Origin: Metaphire vulgaris
Lineage: Eukaryota; Annelida; Clitellata; Crassiclitellata; Megascolecidae
Assembly: GCA_018105865.1 (NCBI GenBank)
Contig: CM030833.1
Location: 9,050,881 to 9,114,880 of the forward strand
Direction of reading: 5' to 3'
DNA: 64,000 bases
Shown here: piece by piece, positions 42,360 to 52,559 of the stretch
Numbering within the stretch: position 1 is the first letter of the stretch
How the letters are laid out: each line of letters starts with the position of its first letter
The notes under the pieces: generated by a model
Seen by the model: only the letters and a program-made list of their open reading frames with translations
Databases searched by the model: none
What the model was told of the DNA's origin: nothing
Program-made: the position numbers and the translations under genes

Positions 42360-43760
42360 TACCAGAAAATTTTGATTTAGATGGCATCAAGAGGTTGCTT
42401 GCAGCCAGCAAATGCATTCTGCTACGTTTGCATTGCACGGTACCCTATGGCTCTGCATGAGCTCCCCATTCCCATTCCTACAGGGAGGGATCAACTGTCT
42501 TAAGGGGAGCGCGTCAAGGCAGACAGCGAGGAAAATATTGCAGATCTAGATTACAATTGCACAGATACAGCTGAGATGAGAAAGCCGTACTTCCCCAATC
42601 AGAAAGATCTCAACGACCTGATCTTGGTCTCACCAAGTGCAATGCTGAGCTTCTGATGTCTAGACTCAAGGACTGGAACTTGTTGGATGAAAGTGTGCAG
42701 GTGACAGAACAGAGAAAGCGTCGTGAACGTTTTTCCAAATTCTTCAGTCAGCTAGATAGGCTGTGCTTCTGCAGCAATGTCACTGGTCTTTTAGAGTCCA
42801 TAGCAATCACTTTTAACCTGAGTGATGGTGCCAATTCATAGGGAGTTCATCCAAGAACCTCAGTCATGCTACTTCATAATGGTAACAAGTACTTGTCTCT
42901 CCCCATGGCTCATTTTGTGCACCTGCACCTCAGAGAGGACTACACCAGTGTCAAGATGTTGCTGAGTGCCTTGAAGTATGACAACTATGGCTGTTAAGTC
43001 ATTGGAGACTTCAATTTGGTCCAAATGGTGACATTCCTGATGGGCCTGCAAGGCGGTTTCACAAAATTTCCTTGGGTTTTCTTTGCCTCTATAACAACCG
43101 GGACACCGAGGTCTGAGGCCCACTATTGTAGAAGGGATTGGCCACAGCTGACCGAGTTCACCACAGGTAAGAACAGCATCAAGTGGGAGCCGCTGATAGA
43201 CTGTCGAAAGATGCTCATACATCAAGTTAGGCCTCATCAAGTAATTTGTCAAGACAAAGAATCCGCAGCTTTCAAATACCTCCCAGATCTTTTTCCACAG
43301 CTTTCGGAGGCAAAAGTCGAAGCTGGCATCTTTGTCGGACCACAGATAAAGAAGATTACATAGCATGTCGTATTCGCCAAGAAGATGAATAGCACGGCGA
43401 AAGGGTCTTGAAACAGTTTCGTTGCAGTATTGTAGGCCTATGGCTTTCTTGGCAACTACAAGGCTAAAAACTATGAGAGACTGAACCAGTCTCCATAAAA
43501 AACCATGCCAAAATTAGATGTAAAATGTCTTTGAAAGTACATATTCTTCATGCCCACCTTGACAAATTCAAGGAAAACTTGAGAGCCTACCCAGAGAAGC
43601 AAGATGAGCGCTTTGATCAGGATATGCTGGACTTTGAACGTCGTTACCAGGGACGGTATAACAAACACGTGATGGGGGACTATGTCTGAAGTCTTCATTG
43701 AGAAAGCCATTGACAGTACAGCCACAAATCTCGAAAAGCAACTCATTTCTGAATGTTTTC
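42360..43760 (+). pseudogene. Decayed member of the CYFC / GERFHQDI invertebrate family (copy 2)
   Basis: Plus-strand pieces, in order: ANAFCYVCIARYPMALHELP, AELLMSRLKDWNLLDESVQV, FSKFFSQLDRLCFCSNVTGL, VMLLHNGNKYLSLPMAHFVH, VKMLLSALKYDNYGC, EAHYCRRDWPQLTEFTTGKN, ESAAFKYLPDLFPQLSEAKV, EAGIFVGPQIKKI, MSLKVHILHAHLDKFKENL, EKQDERFDQDMLDFERRYQG and NKHVMGDYV. This is the standard order of the family: exon-like CxxC start, SRLxxWNLL, VLLHNGN, FVGPQIxKL, then the Q-ERFxQD block. Stops and frameshifts at about 42500, 42655, 42838 and 42998 inactivate it. AATAAA follows at about 43847. It belongs to a different subfamily from copy 1. Confidence 0.75.
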
Positions 43761-44056
43761 AAGTAATTTTGACTGTTGTTGCTTATTTGCAATTAGTACA
43801 TAATGTTCCTTCTCGAGAAGCAAAAATGCACCTTTTTCCATTGTATAAATAAACAACTTTTGTAAGCTGTGCTCATGTAAGCAAATATAATTATGAATAT
43901 AACCATGTTTGCAGATCCTTTATACATATGCAACTGAAATATAACACTTAGAAGCCAGGAACAAAAATTGCGTTACCTAGTGTAATAATATTAATAATTA
44001 TTATTGTTGAGATTAAAAGGGGATAGGAAAAAATAACGTAACCCGTGCGTAAGAAG
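43761..44056. other. 3' flank of the pseudogene; otherwise unassigned
   Basis: Contains the AATAAA signal and AT-rich sequence, with an AATAATATTAATAATTATT tract near 43983. No gene. Confidence 0.4.
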
Positions 44057-44356
44057 TAGAGATGTGCGTGTACAGTACAGAAAAATGCCTACCCTACCCG
44101 TACAAAAACTTCCCTAATCTACCATACCCATACCGCTATACCCGTACCCGTAAAATGTGTATCATACGCTACCCGTGGGTACAATGACCTGTACCCATAC
44201 CCGTATCCGTTCCTAAAGACTATAGAGAGGCAGCAAAATTAATGTATTAATGAAGGCAATTTAAGCACATTTTAAAAACATGTCATCTGTTGACAAAAAT
44301 TTTTTAAGAGGCACATTTTTAGATTGGGACAGATCTAGGGACTTAGGAATCAGGGT

Positions 44357-44876
44357 GGGTCCGTCTAATCGGCGGATGAGGGCGGGGCGGATGAGCTGGC
44401 GGATGAGCGGGCGGATGAACGCGGCGGATGAGAACCGTGGCGGATGAGAAGCCTGGCGGATGAGAAGCCTATATGGGGAGGGGGCGACAGCCTGGCTGAT
44501 GACAAGCCTATATGGGGAGGGGCGACGGCGGGGGGCGCTATATGTCATATACAGCAATGAGGGCGATCTGTTTGATTCGGCGGATGGGAACCGTGGCGGA
44601 TGAGAACCGTGGCGGATGAGAAGCCTATATGGGGAGGGGGCGACGGCGGGGGACGCTATATGTCATATTCAGCTAGGAGGGCGATATGTTTGATTCGGCG
44701 GATGAGAAGCCTGGCGGATGAGAAGCCTATATCGCCCTCCTAACTTAATATGACATATATAGCGCCCCCCGCCGTCGCCCCCATATAGGCATCTCATCCG
44801 CCAGGCTTCTCATCCGCCGCGTTCATACGCCCGCGTTCATCCGCCAGCTCATCCGCCCCGCCGATTAGACGGACCC
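44357..44876. mobile_element. Foldback MITE of GGCGGATGAG repeats
   Basis: Ends GGGTCCGTCTAATCGGCGG are perfect inverted repeats with an exact 8-bp duplication ATCAGGGT (44349-44356 and 44877-44884). The left arm is an expanded array of GGCGGATGAGAAGCC units with a repeated GGCGACGGCGGGGG/GCTATATGTCATAT module; the right arm is a shorter inverted copy. No coding. Confidence 0.9.
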
Positions 44877-44884
44877 ATCAGGGT

Positions 44885-45345
44885 AATCTACTTGGCAAAT
44901 AGGTACTTTCTGGGGTACTGGAAACTGATTGGTAACATTGTGTAACACAGTGAATCAGCTATCCTAAGCCTACATGAATGTCGGACAAGGACTAGAAGAC
45001 ACGATGGGCCTGTTTAAAATGATTCAGTAGATATAGTTTAGCTACGAGAAGGCATTGGAGCTGAAGTTAAACAACAAAACGATTTACCAAAGGAACATTA
45101 TCACTGCAGGGCACCATTACAATGATTTTACGTTTGATTATGATTGCTACTTTACTGATGACGTCAGATAATGTCATTGTATTTCCTTTATGTTTTCAAT
45201 AAATAAAATGCACGCAGTGGCATATAACTGTCTGACAAATTGAACGCAATATACAAGTTACACTAATACACTTTACTCAATAATATTTTTTCTATTACTG
45301 CAATGCTAATTTCCTATAGTAGTGAGAAATGAAAATATCATGTTT
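44885..45345. other. Interior of the hAT-like element, no recognisable gene
   Basis: No transposase motif seen. A TTTTCAATAAATAAAATGC stretch near 45195 resembles a polyadenylation signal. Confidence 0.4.
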
Positions 45346-45586
45346 TGTGGCGACTCCGGCTCGCGGTCTCGTCGCGCGGCCGGCGGTCGGGCAGCCCCCA
45401 ACGCCCGCTCGGTTTCCCGATCGCCATCTGCCGCCGACTCTGCCTGATCGGCGGCGTCTGTTTGCCTTTCCGGGTCACCGACATCAGATGAGGTGTCCGC
45501 GGCGGCCGGGCAGGCCGCATACTGAGGATGGCCGCTCCTCAACACAGGGTTCTGATTTTCCTCGTCTGACGTCTCTCTGTCTGTCC

Positions 45587-46337
45587 CAGTGGTTCCCAAG
45601 CTCTTCAAGTCGGGGGCAAAATCTACTATTCTGGGTACTTAAGCGGGCAAGCACGTTATAAATTTTAAATGTCTATCAATTTTTTATAAAATAAAGACAA
45701 ATTGTGAGGCTTAATCATATGTAATATCTAAATATCAGATATAAATTTGTTAGATAATTTAAAATTAGTTATGAAAACTGCTATTGATTAATCATTAAAT
45801 TTCAATAAGTTTACAAAACTTTAAAATTGTAACCGTTCTTAACTTCCAGTTATTGAAGATTAGATGCCAGTTTTTCAATGTCTGGACACAGAGCTGTGGT
45901 ACCCAAAGTCACAAGCGCAGCTAGGTTACTGTCAGTTAGTCTAGAACGTTGCTTGTTTTTGATAATTGTCATCGCAGAAAATAACTGCTCACATCTATAA
46001 GTTGAGCCAAAACGACAAACATATCTTTGTGCGAACAAACGCAAGTGTTCAAATTGTTCGACAGACAATAGTCGTTAGCATGAGATCATATCATTAGCTG
46101 AAGGCAAAGCAGGCAACTCCAAGAATTTGCATCTCAGTACTGAATTGCATTTCAAATCAATGACTTCTTGCTGTAGGTTTTGCTGCAAATGACAGATTTT
46201 GTTTATCTTTTATTCCACTTATTATTTATTTCATAATTTATTTAAATTTTTTAAATTACTAAAAGGACTCGCGGGCAACTTAGAAAGAGCTGGCAAGCAA
46301 AAATTTGCCCGCGGGCAGTGCTTTGGGAACCACTAGA
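45587..46337 (-). mobile_element. hAT remnant with transposase C-terminus
   Basis: Ends CAGTGGTTCCCAA and (right, reverse complement) CTAGTGGTTCCCAA, with target copies GTCTGTCC (45579-45586) and CTCTGTCC (46338-46345). On the minus strand 46068-45850 reads FGSTYRCEQLFSAMTIIKNK followed by RSRLTDSNLAALV, the C-terminus of hAT transposases of the ZBED5/GTF2IRD2-like group. The rest of the gene is deleted. Confidence 0.85.
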
Positions 46338-47067
46338 CTCTGTCCTGTCTCCGGCCTCGTCCGAGATACCCTTCAACTAGATCCCCTTATCGCTGGCCAC
46401 CGCTTGGTCTCGGCGCCTTAAGCGATTTCGTTACATATTCTTGGTTACCGGTTTCGACTTGGTGCCACGTCTCTTCATTCTCGGTAATATAACCGTCTTC
46501 CGCTCTCATTTTGAAAGACAAAGCAAAAGACAGGCGGCGTTGTCTATCCTCTGTTGCGGCTTCTTAGCACGCTTGGTACCTTCTGCTCTCGCTCCTAGAC
46601 GGGCAGCGGCGTTTATTTGTTTTTTCAGCGCTTTCACCAAAAACCGAGGTTAACCGTGCCTGAATGGACGGCGGTCCACTCATTTTCTCAACGGCGTATA
46701 TTCACCAAATATTCCCCGCGCCCCGACAGGCGGGCGTCTCTCTCCTTCCTTGGCTCAGAGTTGACCTCCAGGGCACTAACGTGACCTCAGGTAGGCGATT
46801 TTCATCACGGCCAAGAGTCACCTTCACTGACAGCATGCTGAGACTCGGTCAACAGCAACTTTATAAGACACGAATGCAACTTGCCTTTTATTGGTTTACT
46901 ATTATTTATTAACAAACCAAGCAACAGTGAAAACAATGGCTAGAATGGCAACACTGGTAACACGGACAAAGACGCGTTGGCTAGACTCACCCCCGGGGTG
47001 CCAAAATAACTAGCGCTACGCGGGAAACGCAATCAATAGCCTTTTATACGTCAATATGAAACGATAA
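46338..47067. other. Family-A sequence, non-coding
   Basis: Continuation of family A between its two insertions, homologous to 20345-21045 in copy 1. Confidence 0.7.
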
Positions 47068-49722
47068 AAGAAAGAATTGAGCAGAAACATAACAAACATA
47101 GATAGATATGAGGACAGAGTGATAATGGTGACAATAGAAGCAGAGCCGGTAAATCTGACAATTATACAGGTATATATGCCAACAACAACACATACTGAAG
47201 AAGAAGTGGATGAAATTTATGAATATCTAGAGGAAAAAATCGAGAGGATAAGAGCTACAAATTTTTGTGTTCTGATGGGGGATTGGAATGCAGTAGTGGG
47301 AAAAGGAAGAGAAGGAAGTGTGGTGGGAGAGTATGGGATGGGGGTTAGAAATGAAAGAGGAGAAAAACTAATTGAATTCTGCAAGTTAAGAAACATGATG
47401 ATAACAAACACTTGGTTTACAAACGAAAAGAGAAGAATATATACATGGAAGATGCCAGGAGACATAGCAAGATACCAAATAGACTACATTATGGTAAATG
47501 GACGATATAGAAACTGTGTAAAAATGCGAGAGCTTACCCGGGAGCAGATGCAGACACAGATCACAACTTGGTAGTAATGAAGGTGAGAATACAACTGAAA
47601 TACATAAACAAGAGAAAACAATTAAATCTACAATGGGATAGGGATAAAATCAAAGAAAAGGCAACAGAAATTGCGGGAAGATCGAAAAACAAGTGACGAC
47701 AACAAACACAGGAGGGACAACAGAAGAAAGATGGGAAAAACTAAAGGCTGTGGTAGTAAGAGAACTGGAGCAAGAAGTAGGAAGGAAGAAAAAAGGAAAG
47801 CTAAAAAGCCATGGGTGACAAATGAAATGATAGAAGACATGGAGCAGAGAAGAAAATGGAAGAAGCAGAACACAGAATATGCAAAAAGAATATAGGAGAC
47901 TAAATAACCAGCTGCGAAGATCGACAGAAAAGGCGAAAGAGAAATGGTGGGAGAATAAATGTCAAGAAATAGAAAAGTTACAAGGACAAGGGAAACATGA
48001 TCAAGTATATAAGGAAGTAAAAGATTTAACAAAAAAAGAAGGTATGCAAGGGAGCAGGGCGGGTATTAAAGACAAACAAGGAAATACACTCACAACTCAA
48101 CGAGAAGTGGAAGAGAGATGGAGAGAATATATAGAAGAATTATACCTGAAAGACGGCAAACCAACGGAACTCGATATAGAGGAACAGCAAACAGTTGAAA
48201 GCGAAGAACTAGGACCAGGACTGATGAAAGAAGAAATTCTGAATGCATTAGAAGAGATGAAAAACAACAAAGCAGAAGGAGTGGACCACATACCAGCAGA
48301 AGCAATAAAGATACTAGGAGAGAATGCAACAAACGAACTGGTCGAAATCTGCCAACAAATCTATATGACAGGAGAATGGCCGAACGATTTTCTACAATCA
48401 ATAATGATTCCGATTAAAAAGAAAGTAAATGCAATGGAATGCGAGGACCATAGAACTATCAGTCTATTATGCCATGCGGCGAAGATAATACTCAAGGTCA
48501 TTACAAAAAGAGTACAAGCGAAAACAGATGTAATAGGATTCCTTGGAGAGGATCAGTTTGGGTTTCGGAAGGGGAAAGGAACACGGGATGCAATCGGATG
48601 CTTAAGAATGCTAAGTGAGAGAAGACTTCAAAATGGAAAAATATCTATATATGCTTCGTGGATTACGAAAAAGCGTTTGACAGAGTAGACTGGAGGATTT
48701 TGATGAGAGCACTGAAAAGGGTGGGAGTGGATTGGAGAGACAGAAGACTGATAGCAAACCTATACCTTGGACAGTCAGTGAAGGTGAGAATAGAGGGAGA
48801 ACTGAGTGAATCGTGTATGATTGGCAGAGGAGTAAGGCAGGGATGTCCACTGTCACCGCTGCTGTTTAACATATACATCGAAGAATTAGTACAAGAGGCG
48901 ATGGAAAATACAGATAAGGGAGTTAAAGTTGGAGGAGTACTACTAAAGGCTGCTGCGCTTCGCAGACGATCAGGCCATGCTAGCAAGCAATCAAAAAGGG
49001 CTTCAGGAAGTAATGGATAAACTGATACAAGTGTCAGAAAATTATGGAATGAGAATCAATACAAAAAGACTAAAGTTATGGTAATAAGTAAAAAGAAGGA
49101 ATGAGAGTGGAAATAAAGGTTTATGGACAGATCATAGAGCAAGTGAAGGAATTTAGCTATCTAGGAAGTCTGATAACAACCGATGCCAGATGCAATAAAG
49201 AGATAAGAAGACGTATAGCAATAGCAAAAGAAGCTTTTTACAAGAGAAAGGAGCTGATGCAAAGTAAACTAAAACTAAACCTAAAAAGAGATTGGTAAAA
49301 ACATTGATATGGAGTGTGGCGTTGTATGGGGCGGAGACGTGGACAATGAGAAAGGAAGATATAAAACGATTAGAGGCTTTTGAAATGTGGATTTGGAGGA
49401 AAATGCTAAAAGTAAAATACACAGAGCATAAGACAAACGAGGAAGTCATGAAGGAGATAGAAGAAGAAAGAAGCCTGATAGATACAATCCGGAAAAGGCA
49501 GAGAAATTGGATGGGACATGTCCTCCGGCATGACTCTTTACTAAGAACAATAATCGAAGGAAAAATAGAGGGAAAGAGAGTGAGAGGTAGACCGAGAAAG
49601 ATGATGTTGGAGTGGATGATGAATAAAGGATATCAGGAACTCAAAGAAGAAGCAAGCAATCGATCGGAGTGGAATAACTGGATACCTGGACCTGTCGAGA
49701 GACAGAAACACTGATGATGATG
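47068..49722 (+). pseudogene. APE-type LINE, 5'-truncated, broken frames
   Basis: The endonuclease end reads TIIQVYMPTTTHTEEEVDEI, NFCVLMGDWNAVVGKGREGS, MMITNTWFTNEKRRIYTWKM and QIDYIMVNGRY. Reverse transcriptase follows: NALEEMKNNKAEGVDHIPAE, HRTISLLCHAAKIILK, DQFGFRKGKGTRDAI, MDYEKAFDRVDW and GVRQGCPLSPLLFNIYIEEL. The catalytic FADD box falls where the frame shifts (LRFADDQA-like). After it come EFSYLGSLITTDARCNKEIR, ALYGAETWTMRKEDIKRLEA and RQRNWMGHVLRHDSLL with GKRVRGRPRKMMLEW. The tail is a TGATGA run. It entered family A at ACGATAA|GCTCTT. Confidence 0.9.
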
Positions 49723-50711
49723 AAGCTTTTAGCACTTTATCGGGCTCCATTTGCTCATTGGCTTTCAATCGCTGTGTTTTGCTCTATCGCTCCACGAAAA
49801 TAGCAAGAAAACCGCGAATACAAGATTTCATACCCCTAATTGCCAAATTTTCAGAGGTTTTAAATTTTTGAGACCGGCGCTTGAGGGTAATCGGCTACTG
49901 CTCTCTGTATTTCCTCGTATTAGCCGTCAGAAAGACAAAACTCGGACCCACTCCCCAGCGTCGTCGGCAGCGGCGATAAGAAGCTTCGCTGACGGCGAAG
50001 CACATCGCCGACAGACCCTGGTCTCCGGTGTTTAAGCGGATATGAAAACAGCTGCACAAACGGCCGCCTAACACGTGCCGGTCTTCAGGTAGACGCAGTG
50101 ACCACAGCTGGTCGGCCGCCGCCGTCAGCAGTTCAGTCCTGTCTCCCGTCGCCGCAGTCAGTCGTCGCCGTCTCCGCTAGCTGCACGCATCGAACAGTCA
50201 GACGCGTCGGTCTTCTGCGGTTAAACTTCCTAGTCAATTCGACCGAAGGCTCTCCCGGGGACTATAGTCGTTGCTGGTTTCTATAACCCATCTCTCGGTC
50301 TTGGGCTGACGTAACGAATCTAATAATTTTGCCGAAGTCTTAGCGTCTTAAACTCCCTTCTAGCCTAGCGCGTACTTTGTCCGTTTTACCTGAATTAAAA
50401 CTTAATTAATTAATTAAAATTAGTACAAATATACATTATTAATAAACGCTAATTAATTAGATTAAATTATTAACTAGCAAGTTTATACAGTTAAGCAACA
50501 TTTAATAACGATAGAAAATAAATAATAATAATAATGCTCTCGCTATCTGTGGCACATGGTCGCCACACTCTTACGGGTAAAAACGGGAATACCCGTACCG
50601 GTAGCGCTATACCCGTACCCGTAGCGCTATACCCGTACGCGACCCGTAAAATGTGTACCCTAGCCTACCCGTACCCCGGGTATGGGATACGGGTATACCC
50701 GCACATCTCTA

Positions 50712-51070
50712 GCAGGTAGGCAATCTGGTTTCAAACAGGGCAAAGACCAGGTTGAAATATCATCGCAATGCATAAGGATTGGTCTAGTACAACGTCTTCT
50801 AAACCCAAGACAAAAGGGGTCGAACAAGGCCTCGAAGGGACCAGTGAAGCCAGCGAACTTTTTAAAAATCCAGATCGTGTCCAAACAATCATCAGAAAAA
50901 AAACAGATTTGCAAATAGCTTGAAATATGCTGTAAAACCTCCAATCATCTTCATATTGTATAATTCATATGTTATTTATTTCAATTCAAGGAATGTGTTT
51001 TAATTAATGGAATAACTCAAAACAATGTTAGAACAAAACTAATGCAATGATAAATTGCTTTACATTCAAA
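50712..51070. other. Unidentified sequence with a weak open frame
   Basis: Plus-strand pieces read KTKGVEQGLEGTSEASELF and NPDRVQTIIRKKTDLQIA, which I do not recognise. No repeat structure seen. Confidence 0.35.
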
Positions 51071-51072
51071 GT

Positions 51073-51649
51073 AATAATAATAATAAAATAATAATAATAA
51101 TGTGATTTTAAGTGGTTTAGGAGGCTAAGTACGGTAAGCCTGTGTGAAAACCACTGATGAAACCATCTGCATTCAATAACCTAGTTTATCGAGATAGCCT
51201 TTGAATCTGTTTACTGTTTCAACTGTCACTCCCACCTCGTCCAAACTGTTCCATTTCTCCACAACTCTTGCACTAAAATTTTTTTCTTTCTTGCACCAAC
51301 CCTCTGTTTAAACAATTTGCATGTTTGGCCTCTTGTGCTGCTATAGTGTGCCAATGTAAAGAATCGATCATATGGCACACCTACTTTCCCAGTCATTATT
51401 TTGTATGTTTCTATCAAATCCCCCATCTCTCTCTTCTCCTTTCTAATGTTGTCAGTCCACAATATTGAAGTCTTTTTCGTAACTTAAATTATGGCACCCA
51501 TTGACCATCTTCGTTGCTCGTCTTTGCACTTTTTCTAAAAGCTCCATATCTTTTTTCAAGAATGGAATCCATGCCTGAACACAGTATTCTAGATGAGGCC
51601 CTACTAATGACTTATAAAGTTTTATGATTATATTTTTGTCTCGACTCAC
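51073..51649 (-). pseudogene. CR1/Jockey-type LINE C-terminus with ATT tail
   Basis: The minus strand reads IIIKLYKSLVGPHLEYCVQA, LLEKVQRRATKMVNGCHNLS, then in a shifted frame GDLIETYKIMTGKVGVPYDR and FFTLAHYSSTRGQTCKLFKQ. This is the C-terminal region of CR1/Jockey LINEs common in vertebrate and invertebrate genomes. The 3' end (CCACTTAAAATCACATT) and AAT tail match the insertions at 36880 and 35693. The LTR at 51652 abuts its 5' end. Confidence 0.85.
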
Positions 51650-51651
51650 TA

Positions 51652-52545
51652 TGTGGCGTGGTGCCTTATATTATACTAATGCTAAGGCAACACGTCTGAA
51701 TATATTATATAAGTAGAGATGTATTCTAGCAATGGTTGGGTCTGTATCTATCGACGTACGGACAACGACTCAACGAGTGTCTGCCTTCAGCTATAATACA
51801 GTTCAGCGTCCTAGTTAGTGTTCGTCTATTGGATGGTAGGCGGGGCTTGTCTACTTAGAATGCCATCACGTGACATCTTCTCTTCTTACTTTTTAAAGCT
51901 AAAAGTCTAACAGAGTGAAAACCTAGATTCTAAAAAGTCCACAGAAACTGCAAGCCTACAATGTCTGCTTTCTATATTTAACCTCCTTGACGTTACATTC
52001 TCTGGCACATTTCCATGCAGAAAGCGCTCCGTGCGTTCTTACATTGCTTCCGAAGGACCGTCCCATATGTCACACTATTCAGCGGCGAACTTTGGTTCGC
52101 TCCTTTGGCCGAAGGGCATTGGATACTGGAATGCAATAATTGGCTCAGAGTGTCCACTAAGAATACCTCGTGTGCCACAGACCGCGGCTCCATTTGGTTG
52201 GGCGTGTCACCAAAGCAATTAAGTGGGTGGTCACCTCTGCTCCTGCAGCTGCACCTGCTCCACTGGTGACGTAGACAATAGACGACCGCAACTCGTCGTT
52301 AACGCTCTTAGTTTCAGAATTCTTGGACGACCGCAACCCATCGTTAACGCTAGGAAGGTTAAATTTCGCCTGGAGTTTTCTATTGAAAAAGTCTCTATAG
52401 GGCTTTATGGCTATTCTGCTTCTAGTCAGCTCTAAAGGGATCTGCTCAGTTAATTAGTGCCTTCGGGCGATGGGCGTCGATGGCGATCGTCGGCTTCCAA
52501 CAGTTCAGACTGATCTGTCTCAGTCTGTCTCTGTCTTTTTCTTTT
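51652..52545 (+). mobile_element. LTR (TGTGGCGTGG family), copy 2
   Basis: It starts TGTGGCGTGGTGCCTTATAT and matches the reverse complement of 16995-16839 and 14158-13785. A piggyBac MITE (51982-52358) is inserted. The right limit is where similarity to the first copy fades near 52545. No gag or pol adjoins it. Confidence 0.65.
51982..52358. mobile_element. piggyBac-type MITE (377 bp)
   Basis: TTAA lies on both sides (51978-51981 and 52359-52362), and ends read CCTCCTTGACGTTA and (right, reverse complement) CCTTCCTAGCGTTAACG. The first LTR copy has a single TATATTTAAAG at this point, confirming a TTAA-duplicating insertion. A GACGACCGCAAC...CGTTAACGCT unit is repeated near the right end. 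No transposase. Confidence 0.85.
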
Positions 52546-52559
52546 CCATCGCGTATGCT

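Larger units (their letters stand above)
45346..50567. mobile_element. Repeat family A, copy 2, with two insertions
   Basis: It starts TGTGGCGACTCC and ends GGTCGCCACA, colinear with copy 1 (20111-23247). Removing a hAT remnant (45587-46337) and a LINE (47068-49722) leaves about 1.8 kb. It lacks the palindromic minisatellite of copy 1, which helps define that insertion. No flanking duplication. Confidence 0.75.
44057..50711. mobile_element. hAT-like element with ACCCGTACCCGT subterminal repeats, split by family A
   Basis: The left end reads TAGAGATGTGCGTGTACAG and the reverse complement of the right end reads TAGAGATGTGCGGGTATACC. Inside both ends lie CCCGTACCCGTA-type arrays (44090-44215 and 50575-50700). 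Removing family A (45346-50567) leaves about 1.4 kb. The flanking 8-mers GTAAGAAG and GCAGGTAG agree at only half the positions, so the pairing rests on the ends and arrays. Confidence 0.55.

Noticed and set aside
20111..50567. One giant element with family-A copies as its two terminal repeats
   Set aside because: The outer flanks do not match, the interior holds unrelated Gypsy and LINE families in mixed orientation, and no primer-binding or polypurine sites adjoin the copies.
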